A stretch of 14,532 nucleotides of DNA from an uncultured Clostridium sp. (lineage in GTDB: Bacteria; Bacillota; Clostridia; TANB77; CAG-508), in contig USJU01000030.1 in assembly GCA_900555085.1 (NCBI GenBank), forward strand, positions 1 through 14,532. The letters are read 5' to 3'. Position 1 is the first letter of the stretch. Each line of letters begins with the position of its first letter. Of this stretch, positions 1 to 6,299 are shown in pieces. Made by a program: the position numbers and the translations under genes. Under the pieces are notes generated by a model, which saw nothing but the letters and a program-made list of their open reading frames with translations, was not told the origin of the DNA and did no database searches.

Positions 1-519
1 ATTCAATTTACAATAGAAAAATTTAAAAATATAGATGTATTAATTAATAATGCAGGAGTTAGTTTAATTAAATTATTTACAGATTATACAGATGAAGATT
101 GGAATAGAATTATTAATAATAATTTATATTCAGCATTTTGTACAACTCAAGAGGCAGTAAAATTTATGATAAATAGAAAGCAAGGATGTATAATAAATAT
201 TTCTTCAATATGGGGAGAGATAGGAGCTTCTTGTGAATGTTTATATTCTATTACTAAGGCTGGAGTAGATGCATTAACAAAATCATTAGCAAAGGAATTA
301 GGACCATCAAATATTAGAGTAAATTCAATAGCTCCAGGAATTATAAATACAAGAATGAACAATCATTTGAGTGATGAAGAAAAAGAAGATATAAAAGAAG
401 ATATTCCATTAGAAAAAATAGGTGAGCCAGAGGATATTGCAAAATGTGTAGAGTGGCTAATAGAAGATAATTATACAACCGGGCAGGTTATTTCTATAAA
501 TGGCGGTTGGTCAATTTAG
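1..519 (+). CDS. Short-chain dehydrogenase/reductase, 5'-truncated by the window; YmfI-like (putative EF-P 5-aminopentanone reductase)
   Basis: The reading frame is open from base 1 to the TAG at 517-519, giving 172 residues. The N-terminal Rossmann glycine motif and about 75-80 residues lie outside the window. Visible classical SDR marks are NNAG at residues 16-19, the catalytic Ser69 in ISSIWG, the YSITK active site (Tyr82, Lys86; Ser to Tyr spacing 13, as in FabG), the IRVNSIAPG segment and a C-terminal TGQVISINGGW. These make it an NAD(P)H-dependent cytosolic reductase with confidence. The SSIWG...GASCE stretch before the active-site Tyr resembles YmfI of Bacillota, which reduces 5-aminopentanone on a lysine of elongation factor P. 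That assignment is inference from memory of the family; FabG-like or sugar-alcohol SDRs remain possible. The internal ATG at 166 is not a start, because conserved motifs lie upstream of it. Transcription probably ends at the hairpin near 625-660. Confidence 0.9.
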   Translation: MQFTIEKFKNIDVLINNAGVSLIKLFTDYTDEDWNRIINNNLYSAFCTTQEAVKFMINRKQGCIINISSIWGEIGASCECLYSITKAGVDALTKSLAKELGPSNIRVNSIAPGIINTRMNNHLSDEEKEDIKEDIPLEKIGEPEDIAKCVEWLIEDNYTTGQVISINGGWSI

Positions 520-550
520 ATTATAAAAAAGAAAAATTTTTATAATCTAA
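516..550. other. A+T-rich 14-bp inverted repeat overlapping the SDR stop codon
   Basis: Bases 516-529 pair perfectly with 537-550 around a 7-base loop, and the left arm contains the TAG stop. There is no T run after the right arm, so it is not a textbook terminator. It could stabilise the 3' end of the SDR transcript, or form part of the repeat element that directly follows it. Confidence 0.5.
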
Positions 551-616
551 AAGACTTTGTCACGCGGGTCGCCTAAGGACACCGGCCCTACATTCAAAAT
601 AGAAATTTCTATAATA
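551..616 (-). repeat. Dispersed intergenic element, copy 1
   Basis: The reverse complement of 551-616 aligns almost end to end with 9741-9815. Both read TATTATAG, an A+T palindrome, TTTTGAATGTAGGG, a GC-rich block containing GTCCTTAG, then GACCCGCGTG and a small RAA-loop hairpin followed by T residues. The base composition is much richer in G+C than the surroundings. There is no coding potential. It may be a MITE/REP-like element or a mobile terminator. Confidence 0.75.
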
Positions 617-624
617 AAAAATAA

Positions 625-660
625 ACAATAAAAAAATGGCCTAAGGCCATTTTTTATTGT
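625..660. terminator. Bidirectional intrinsic terminator between convergent genes
   Basis: The stem ATGGCC/GGCCAT (636-641 with 645-650, loop TAA) is extended by A tracts on the left and T tracts on the right, and outer pairs ACAAT/ATTGT add to it across one bulge. The T run on either strand makes it work in both directions. It can serve the rightward SDR gene and the leftward carbohydrate-binding gene, whose stop codon (654-656) lies inside the right arm. Confidence 0.85.
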
Positions 661-1127
661 TCTTCTGAAACTTTTCTTTTATAATTTCCAGATAATATTT
701 TTGGAACGTATCTTATTAATTTGTATACAGCTAAACGAACTTTTTTACTCCATATATAAGTTTTTCTAAGTCTATGTGGTTTGCTTAAAGAAAATTCTTT
801 ATTATCTATAGAGATTAAATCTGTACAAACTTTTTCAATTGGAAAAATATAATTTTCACCATTATTATTGTCCCAAATATTTTCACTATTTTTAAAACAG
901 AAGTTAAAAGATTCACTATCTGGCAAAGTTATTTCTGCTTGATATCCTAAATCTGTTTTATTCATTTCTATTTCATTAACATTTTCCCAAGAAGGTCCAA
1001 AACCATAATGTAAATAAATATTTCCTTCATAACCATCTTGAAATAAACTTCCTGTATAAGAAAGTTTAACACTTGTATTTTCAACTAATTTATCAGTGTT
1101 AAAAAATATATTTTTAGTTAATTCCAT
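654..1127 (-). CDS. Small protein with a starch-type carbohydrate-binding module (CBM25/CBM53-like) and a basic tail
   Basis: The protein has 157 residues. Residues about 15-95 look like a CBM25/53 fold, with SVKLSYTGSLF, then YLHYGFGPSWENV, and FNFCFKN...WDNNNGENY near residues 74-93. The aromatic and Asn-rich WDNNNGxNY end is the family hallmark for binding alpha-glucan. There is no signal peptide, no transmembrane helix and no attached catalytic domain, so it probably works in the cytoplasm, perhaps on glycogen-like polymer (inference). The last 45 residues are strongly basic (repeated Lys/Arg with Tyr and Trp) and are not part of the module; a membrane-surface or partner-binding role is possible. 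The ATG at 1125-1127 is preceded by AAGGAG (minus strand), and a good promoter lies 37-64 bases upstream. The gene is monocistronic. The exact role is unknown. Confidence 0.8.
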   Translation of the reverse strand: MELTKNIFFNTDKLVENTSVKLSYTGSLFQDGYEGNIYLHYGFGPSWENVNEIEMNKTDLGYQAEITLPDSESFNFCFKNSENIWDNNNGENYIFPIEKVCTDLISIDNKEFSLSKPHRLRKTYIWSKKVRLAVYKLIRYVPKILSGNYKRKVSEEQ

Positions 1128-1163
1128 AATTTGTTCTCCTTATTTATCTTTTGAATATAATAT

Positions 1164-1191
1164 ATTATAACATTAAAAATATAATATTCAA
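1164..1191 (-). promoter_or_regulatory. Sigma-A promoter for the carbohydrate-binding protein
   Basis: On the minus strand a -35 TTGAAT (1191-1186) and a perfect -10 TATAAT (1169-1164) are separated by 16 bases. They lie just upstream of the AAGGAG ribosome binding site and the ATG at 1127. Confidence 0.75.
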
Positions 1192-1219
1192 GTATTTTGC
1201 TTAAAAAAAATAAAATATA

Positions 1220-1248
1220 TTGTAAAAAAAATAATTATATGATAATAT
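1220..1248 (+). promoter_or_regulatory. Possible promoter for the VanW/G5 gene
   Basis: TTGTAA (1220-1225) is followed at 17 bases by TAATAT (1243-1248), or at 15 bases by GATAAT (1241-1246), in a very A+T-rich stretch. The match is moderate. A promoter must exist here because the neighbouring upstream gene is divergent. Confidence 0.4.
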
Positions 1249-1278
1249 TTTATCGAAAAAAATATAGGGGTGTACGAA

Positions 1279-3009
1279 ATGGAAGAAAAAGATAAAAAAG
1301 AAAAATTTCAATTTGTTAAAAATGAATTTTCAAGTAAAAAGAAAATGGTTACAATTGGCATAATTAGTATTGTTGTAATAGTTGCTATTATTATGTTTTG
1401 TACTATTTTTGCATTAACAAATATAAATAACACAAAAATAATAAGTGGTGTTAAAATAAACAATATTGATGTTTCAAATTTATCTCAAGAAGAAGCAAAT
1501 GAAAAAATACAAAATTTAATAAACGATAAGAAAAGTGAAATTATAAAATTAAAAAAAGATGAATTTGAAAATGACTTAAATGTAGAACAATTAGAAGTAA
1601 ACTATAACGTAGAAGAAGCTGTAAAAGAAGCTTATGACGTAGGAAGAAAAAATAATATAGTAAAAAATAATTTTGAAATTTTATCTTGCAAAAATAATGA
1701 AAAAAATATAGATATTGAATTTCAATATAATGAAGAAAATTTAGAAAATATATTAAATGAAATTAATGGAACTATACCAGGAGCAGCAAAAGAAACAAGT
1801 TATTTTATAGAAGATAGCAATTTAATAATAACGAAGGGAACAGAAGGAAATGCTATTAATATAAAAGAAACAAAAAAATCTGTAAAAGAAGAATTAAATA
1901 AAATTGAAAGTAAAGAACAAGAAATAGAATTAGCTACGGAAATAAAACAGCCAGATGCAATTGATATAGAAAAAATATATAATGAAATACATACAGAACC
2001 AAAAGATGCATATTATACAAAAGACCCATTTACAATATATCCACATGTAAATGGAGTAGATTTTGCAATAAGTATGGATGAAGCAAAAAAAATAATTGAA
2101 GAAGAAAAAAACGAATATACAATACCATTAAAAATAACAATTCCCAATATAACTACAGACAAATTAGGATCAGAAGCTTTTCCTGATTTATTAGGTTCAT
2201 ATTCAACAAAATATGATGGAGGAAATTCAGATAGAACAACAAATTTAAGATTAGCAGTCGGAAAATTAAATGGAACAGTTGTTAATCCAGGGCAAACTTT
2301 TTCATATAATGCAACATTAGGCGAAAGAAGTATAGCTGCAGGATACAAAGAGGCAAAGGTATATCAAGGAGGAAAAGTTGTTGATGGAATAGGTGGTGGA
2401 ATTTGCCAAATATCATCTACACTTTACAATGCAGTTGTATATGCAAACTTAGAAGTAGTTAGTAGAAGAAATCACGGATTTATGACTTCTTATGCAAGTG
2501 CAGGTAGAGATGCTACCGTAGTATATGGAGCAATAGATTTTAAGTTTAAAAACACAAGAAAATATCCTATTAAAATTGTAGGAAGTGTAAAGAATGGAAT
2601 TGCAAAAATAGATATATATGGAGTAAAAGAAGATCCAGAATATAAAGTAGAATTTCAAACAAGTGTAACAGATACAATACCATATACGGTAACATATATA
2701 GACGATGAAACACTTCCAGTAGGAAAAGAAGTTGTTGAACAAAAAGGTGCAAATGGATGTAAAAGTGTAACATATAAAGTATTATATTTAAACGGAGCAG
2801 CAGTATCAAAGAAAATGTTATCATCAGATACATATAATGCTATGGAAAGAGTAATAAGAAGAGGAGCAGCTACGCAAACAACAGAGCCAGTTCAGCAGCC
2901 AGCAACAGTTGAACCTACACCACAGCCAACTCCAGAACCAACTCCAACACCTGAGCCATCAACACCTGATACAAACACTACAATAGAAAATACAACAACA
3001 TCAGAATAA
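1279..3009 (+). CDS. Membrane-anchored VanW-family protein with peptidoglycan-binding-like and G5 domains
   Basis: The protein has 576 residues from the ATG at 1279. An in-frame GTG at 1270 is possible, but it lies inside the AGGGGTG ribosome binding site (1266-1272), so the ATG fits better. Order: short charged cytoplasmic end; one membrane helix (about residues 23-47); an extracellular part starting SGVKINNIDVSNLS, typical of the PG-binding-4-like module; a VanW domain (about 305-435) with GSYSTKYDGGN, NPGQTFSYN and GGGICQISST near 372-381; a G5-like domain (about 450-525); and a Pro/Thr/Glu tail (about 530-576) that may cross the wall. Together these point to a single-pass envelope protein facing peptidoglycan. 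VanW is named from vancomycin-resistance clusters, but its biochemical role is unsettled, and no vanA, vanH or vanX is nearby, so resistance should not be inferred. The gene stands alone between a divergent and a convergent gene. Confidence 0.92.
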   Translation: MEEKDKKEKFQFVKNEFSSKKKMVTIGIISIVVIVAIIMFCTIFALTNINNTKIISGVKINNIDVSNLSQEEANEKIQNLINDKKSEIIKLKKDEFENDLNVEQLEVNYNVEEAVKEAYDVGRKNNIVKNNFEILSCKNNEKNIDIEFQYNEENLENILNEINGTIPGAAKETSYFIEDSNLIITKGTEGNAINIKETKKSVKEELNKIESKEQEIELATEIKQPDAIDIEKIYNEIHTEPKDAYYTKDPFTIYPHVNGVDFAISMDEAKKIIEEEKNEYTIPLKITIPNITTDKLGSEAFPDLLGSYSTKYDGGNSDRTTNLRLAVGKLNGTVVNPGQTFSYNATLGERSIAAGYKEAKVYQGGKVVDGIGGGICQISSTLYNAVVYANLEVVSRRNHGFMTSYASAGRDATVVYGAIDFKFKNTRKYPIKIVGSVKNGIAKIDIYGVKEDPEYKVEFQTSVTDTIPYTVTYIDDETLPVGKEVVEQKGANGCKSVTYKVLYLNGAAVSKKMLSSDTYNAMERVIRRGAATQTTEPVQQPATVEPTPQPTPEPTPTPEPSTPDTNTTIENTTTSE

Positions 3010-3025
3010 AAAAATAATTATAAAG

Positions 3026-3070
3026 AAAACCCTTAATTGTGAGAGAAAAATTTTCGCAATTAGGGTTTTT
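3026..3070. terminator. Bidirectional intrinsic terminator
   Basis: AAAACCCTTAATTG (3026-3039) pairs with CAATTAGGGTTTT (3057-3069) with one bulged T, ending in a T run on the plus strand. Read leftward, the arm ends in TTTTCTTT. It sits between the convergent VanW/G5 and FAD/Rieske genes and can stop both. Confidence 0.8.
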
Positions 3071-3117
3071 ATTATATGAATTTCCTATTTTTGCTGTTAT
3101 TTTTATATATTATAATT

Positions 3118-4614
3118 TTACTCAAAATCTAATTTTTTCAAAGAATTATTACTTGGACCATAAACACAATTTCCATCAATATCATAACGAGAGCCATGGC
3201 AAGGACAGTCCCAAGTTTTTAAAGTATTATTCCAAGAAAGTAAACAACCTAGATGAGAACATACAGGTTTTACAGCATGAATATTATTTTCTTCATCTTT
3301 ATAAATTCCTATTAGAGAACCATCATGTTTAAAAACTTTGCTACTATTTATAGGAATTTTATCTATATCAAAATCTTTAATTACAAATTTCTTAAATACA
3401 AGACCCTTAGTAGCTTCTTTTATATTATTTTTTGTTTCACCCAAATTTTTTATAGGATGAAAACGTTTTGAATTAAAGAGATAAGCATATTTATTTTGTA
3501 TCCCACAAATATCATCACAAATTATATTTGCAGCAATGTTTGAAGTAGTCATTCCCCATTTTTTAAAACCTGTTGCTAAATAAATATGAGGAGTAAATGT
3601 TGAAAACTCACCAATATAAGGTAACTTATCCACAGATACGCAATCTTCAGTAGCCCATTTTGAAATAACGTTACAATCAGGATAAATGTTTTTAGCAACT
3701 TGTTCTAAAAATAAATATGCATCTTGTGAATTTTCTATTATACCTGTTTTATGGTCAAAGCCAGCAATTATTGCTACTTTTTTACCATTATAAAGAGCTG
3801 TTCTATATGAAATTGTAGGTGCTTCAAAATTAATATACATATTATCTATAATTTGCATATTTGTTTCTACTGCTATAGCATAAGCAGTGCTCTGATACAT
3901 TTTTATAAAATGAAATCCTGGAAAATTAATAAAAGGAAAACTACAAGCGCTAACTACATATTTGCTATTAACTATACCATTTTGTGTTATTATAGAGTAA
4001 GAGTCGTTATTTTTTTCAATATCAAGTGCTTTTGAATTTTCAAATAAATTTACATTCTTTTCTTCAAGTATTTTTAATAATCCATTAATGTATTTTATAG
4101 AGTTAAATTGAGCTTGATTTGGAAATTTAATAGCAGTTTTTATAGGTAAAGGCAAATCAATATTTTTTTCTAAAGAAACATGTGGATTAATATGCTTTAT
4201 AGCTTTAAATTCATCTTTAAATTTTTGAATATTACTTTCATCTTGAGTAAAAACATAAGAATCTTTTATTTCAAAATCACAATTTATATTATTAAAATCT
4301 ATTATTTCCTTTATATTGGATAAAGCCTGCTCATTGGCATTAAAATAATCTTTTGCAAATTCTAGTCCAAAAGATTTATATAAATAATCGTAAAATAAAT
4401 TATGCTGAGAAGTTATTTTTCCAGTTGTATTTCCTGTAGTATTATTTCCAAATAAACCTTGTTCAAGAATTGAAACTGAAAAACCTTTCTTAGTTAAATA
4501 ATAAGCCGTAGTAATTCCAGTAATTCCGCCGCCAATAATACATATGTCACAGTTTATGCTTGAGTTTAATGTAGGATATTTTTTAATTTTGCAAGAGTCC
4601 AACCAAATACTCAT
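3118..4614 (-). CDS. FAD-dependent oxidoreductase with C-terminal Rieske [2Fe-2S] domain (YhfW-like)
   Basis: The protein has 498 residues. An N-terminal DAO-type FAD fold carries CDICIIGGGITG (dinucleotide motif at Gly28-Gly33), followed by TAYYLTKKGFSVSILEQ with the acidic residue expected to bind FAD ribose. A late FAD segment reads PYIGEF...YLATGFKKWGMTTS. The last 60 residues are a Rieske domain: CSHLGC at 452-457 and CPCHGS at 470-475. Cys452, His454, Cys470 and His473 fit the cluster ligands, and Cys457 and Cys472 fit the disulfide pair of bc1/b6f-type Rieske proteins. Length and layout match the Bacillus YhfW family. It is soluble, with no signal peptide. The substrate is unknown; it probably moves electrons from an amine- or hydroxy-type substrate through FAD to the cluster (inference). 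The start ATG is preceded by AAGGAGG with a six-base spacer. It is transcribed divergently from prfA. Confidence 0.92.
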   Translation of the reverse strand: MSIWLDSCKIKKYPTLNSSINCDICIIGGGITGITTAYYLTKKGFSVSILEQGLFGNNTTGNTTGKITSQHNLFYDYLYKSFGLEFAKDYFNANEQALSNIKEIIDFNNINCDFEIKDSYVFTQDESNIQKFKDEFKAIKHINPHVSLEKNIDLPLPIKTAIKFPNQAQFNSIKYINGLLKILEEKNVNLFENSKALDIEKNNDSYSIITQNGIVNSKYVVSACSFPFINFPGFHFIKMYQSTAYAIAVETNMQIIDNMYINFEAPTISYRTALYNGKKVAIIAGFDHKTGIIENSQDAYLFLEQVAKNIYPDCNVISKWATEDCVSVDKLPYIGEFSTFTPHIYLATGFKKWGMTTSNIAANIICDDICGIQNKYAYLFNSKRFHPIKNLGETKNNIKEATKGLVFKKFVIKDFDIDKIPINSSKVFKHDGSLIGIYKDEENNIHAVKPVCSHLGCLLSWNNTLKTWDCPCHGSRYDIDGNCVYGPSNNSLKKLDFE

Positions 4615-4701
4615 AATGTACCTCCTTATAACTTATAATATTTTTCCCATTTTTTATAAAAATAAACAAAAAAACAGATTATTATTAACATAAAAAAAGT
4701 A

Positions 4702-4730
4702 TTGAAAAATAAAAGAAATTAGAGTATAAT
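4702..4730 (+). promoter_or_regulatory. Sigma-A promoter of prfA
   Basis: TTGAAA (4702-4707) and TATAAT (4725-4730) are separated by exactly 17 bases. The ribosome binding site AAGGAG lies at 4750-4755, before the ATG at 4762. Confidence 0.9.
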
Positions 4731-4761
4731 ATTTCTCAGAATGTAAAAAAAGGAGATTTAT

Positions 4762-5820
4762 ATGTTTGAGAAATTAGAAACAGTTGAAAAGAGATATGAG
4801 GAGCTTACAAAATTAATTAGTGATCCAGAAGTAATTGCCAAACAAAGTGAATGGCAACAATACATGAAAGAACATGCGGAAATTGCAGATATAGTTGCTA
4901 AATATAGAGAATATAAAAAAGCAAAGCAAGCAATGGATGAGGCAGAAGAAATGATGCAAGATCCAGAAATGAAAGAGCTTGCTGAAATGGAATATTATGA
5001 TAATAAAGAAAAATTACCTGTTTTAGAAGAAGAATTAAAAGTTCTTTTAATTCCAAAAGATAAAGATGATGACAAAAATATAATTTGCGAAATAAGAGGC
5101 GGTGCAGGAGGAGAAGAAGCAGCACTATTTGCAGGAACATTATTTAGAATGTACTCAATGTATGCCGAAAAGAAACATTGGAAACTAGAAGTGTTAAATG
5201 AAAACGAAACAGGTTTAGGTGGATATAAAGAAATATCATTTATGATTACTGGAAAAGGTGTATATAGTAGATTAAAATTCGAAAGTGGAGTTCATAGAGT
5301 ACAAAGAGTTCCAGATACAGAAAGTAGTGGAAGAATTCATACTTCAACAGCAACAGTAGCAGTTTTACCAGTAGTAGAAGATGTAGAAATCGATATTAAT
5401 CCAGCAGATGTAAGAATGGAAGTATTTAGAGCATCTGGTGCAGGAGGACAACACGTAAATAAAACATCATCAGCAGTAAGATTAATACATGAACCTACAG
5501 GAATAGTTGCAGAATGTCAAACAGAGCGTTCACAATTACAAAATAGAGAGTATGCAATGAGATTATTAAAATCTAGAATATATGACCAAGAAAAACAAAA
5601 ACAGGATGCTGAGCTTGCAAGTGAAAGAAAGAGTCAAGTAGGAAGCGGAGATAGAAGTGAAAAAATACGTACTTATAACTATCCACAAGGACGTATAACA
5701 GACCACAGAATAGGGTTAAGTATATATCAATTTGAAGACTTTTTAAATGGGAATTTAGATGAAATGATAGATAGTTTAATTGCAGCAGATAGAGCAGAAC
5801 GCTTAAAAGGGGAAGAATAA
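4762..5820 (+). CDS. prfA: Peptide chain release factor 1
   Basis: The protein has 352 residues, the usual bacterial RF1 length. It recognises UAA and UAG in the ribosomal A site and triggers peptide release. Residues 1-90 form a coiled N-terminal domain. The core carries HRVQRVPDTESSGRIHTSTA, in which PDT at 184-186 occupies the PxT stop-codon-recognition position of RF1 (PAT in E. coli; RF2 would have SPF). The catalytic GGQ is at 228-230 inside GAGGQHVNKTSSAV; its Gln is the usual methylation target of PrmC. The RSQLQNREYAM segment and the end reading DHRIGLSIYQFEDFLNGNLD are typical of class-I factors. It has its own promoter and ribosome binding site. No prmC follows, unlike many Bacillota in which the two are adjacent. 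There is no frameshift site, as expected for RF1. Confidence 0.98.
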   Translation: MFEKLETVEKRYEELTKLISDPEVIAKQSEWQQYMKEHAEIADIVAKYREYKKAKQAMDEAEEMMQDPEMKELAEMEYYDNKEKLPVLEEELKVLLIPKDKDDDKNIICEIRGGAGGEEAALFAGTLFRMYSMYAEKKHWKLEVLNENETGLGGYKEISFMITGKGVYSRLKFESGVHRVQRVPDTESSGRIHTSTATVAVLPVVEDVEIDINPADVRMEVFRASGAGGQHVNKTSSAVRLIHEPTGIVAECQTERSQLQNREYAMRLLKSRIYDQEKQKQDAELASERKSQVGSGDRSEKIRTYNYPQGRITDHRIGLSIYQFEDFLNGNLDEMIDSLIAADRAERLKGEE

Positions 5821-5836
5821 AAAACTACAATTGTAA

Positions 5837-5856
5837 GGGCACGGTGCTCCGTGCCC
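5837..5856 (+). repeat. GC-rich hairpin after prfA, possible minimal relative of the dispersed element
   Basis: GGGCACGG (5837-5844) pairs perfectly with CCGTGCCC (5849-5856) around TGCT. It is preceded by ATTGTAA, so the lead-in ATTGTAAGGGC resembles the GAATGTAGGGG lead-in of the elements at 9741 and 14468. No T run follows, so classical termination is unlikely. It starts 16 bases after the prfA stop and may protect the 3' end of the message. Membership in the family is tentative. Confidence 0.55.
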
Positions 5857-5882
5857 AAATGTTAAAATTAAATACAAAACAA

Positions 5883-5911
5883 TTGACAAAAAAACTAAAA
5901 AATACTATAAT
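5883..5911 (+). promoter_or_regulatory. Consensus sigma-A promoter of tRNA-Lys
   Basis: A perfect TTGACA (5883-5888), a 17-base spacer and a perfect TATAAT (5906-5911). The tRNA begins 23 bases after the -10, leaving a leader of about 15 bases for processing. A full consensus is expected for a stable-RNA gene. Confidence 0.93.
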
Positions 5912-5933
5912 AAAAAACGTAAATAAAATAAAT

Positions 5934-6010
5934 GGTCCACTAGCTCAGTTGGCTAGAGCAGCAGACTCTTAATCTGAAGGTCCTGGGTTCGACTCCCAGG
6001 TGGATCACCA
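5934..6010 (+). tRNA. tRNA-Lys (anticodon CTT)
   Basis: The gene is 77 bases including an encoded CCA (6008-6010). The acceptor GGTCCAC (5934-5940) pairs with GTGGATC (6000-6006), with one G-U wobble at the second pair, and the discriminator is A6007. The D arm contains AGCTCAGTTGGCTAGAGC. The anticodon stem CAGA/TCTG encloses CTCTTAA with anticodon CTT at 5968-5970, which reads AAG lysine codons. The T arm is CTGGG-TTCGACT-CCCAG. It is a single-gene unit with its own promoter and terminator. Confidence 0.97.
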
Positions 6011-6036
6011 AGATGTGCAAAAGCACATCTTTTTTT
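6011..6036 (+). terminator. Intrinsic terminator of tRNA-Lys
   Basis: AGATGTGC (6011-6018) pairs perfectly with GCACATCT (6023-6030) around AAAA and is followed by six T residues. It begins at the base directly after the encoded CCA. Confidence 0.95.
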
Positions 6037-6221
6037 GTTTATAAAAAACATAAAAACTTACGGGAAACAAATAATTTATGAATAAAATATTGAATGTTAC
6101 ATAAAAAATAAGAAAATAATAAAAAATGTAATAAAAAAGTAATATATGTAACAAAAAAATTCTAAAATGTATATCCGTAGCAAATTTTGAGACACTTCAA
6201 ATCAATTGGAAAAAAACTATA

Positions 6222-6262
6222 TTGACTTTAAATAATAAAAAAGCTATCTTATAATTAAGATA
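6222..6262 (+). promoter_or_regulatory. Promoter region of the LPKTG surface-protein gene, with overlapping dyad
   Basis: TTGACT (6222-6227) is followed at 17 bases by TATCTT (6245-6250); a perfect TATAAT at 6250-6255 would need a 22-base spacer. Overlapping both -10 candidates is the inverted repeat TATCTTA-TAAT-TAAGATA (6245-6262), a plausible operator or weak hairpin. The exact start of transcription is uncertain. Farther upstream, 6040-6180 is A/T-rich and holds ATGTTACAT (6094-6102), ATGTAATA (6126-6133) and ATGTAACA (6146-6153), similar half-sites in both orientations. I see no known riboswitch in the leader. Confidence 0.55.
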
Positions 6263-6299
6263 ATTTAAAAAGGTGATATGTACACCGAGGAGGATAATT

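Noticed and set aside
1270..1278. GTG start for the VanW/G5 protein
   Set aside because: The GTG is itself part of the AGGGGTG ribosome binding site; the ATG at 1279 has proper spacing from it.
1279..3009. Vancomycin-resistance gene because of the VanW domain
   Set aside because: VanW domains are common in envelope proteins of Bacillota, and no vanA/B ligase, vanH, vanX or VanRS genes are nearby.
3039..3332. Plus-strand open frame of 97 codons
   Set aside because: It runs through the terminator and the Rieske-encoding end of the minus-strand oxidoreductase and has no ribosome binding site or recognisable product.
6273..6299. GTG start nine codons upstream in the surface-protein gene
   Set aside because: It would translate the GAGGAGG ribosome binding site and put MICTPRRII in front of a normal signal sequence.
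6037..6299. Cyclic-di-GMP or other riboswitch in the leader of the surface-protein gene
   Set aside because: None of the conserved GEMM motifs or another riboswitch core I know is visible; the region is A/T-rich with only short dyads.
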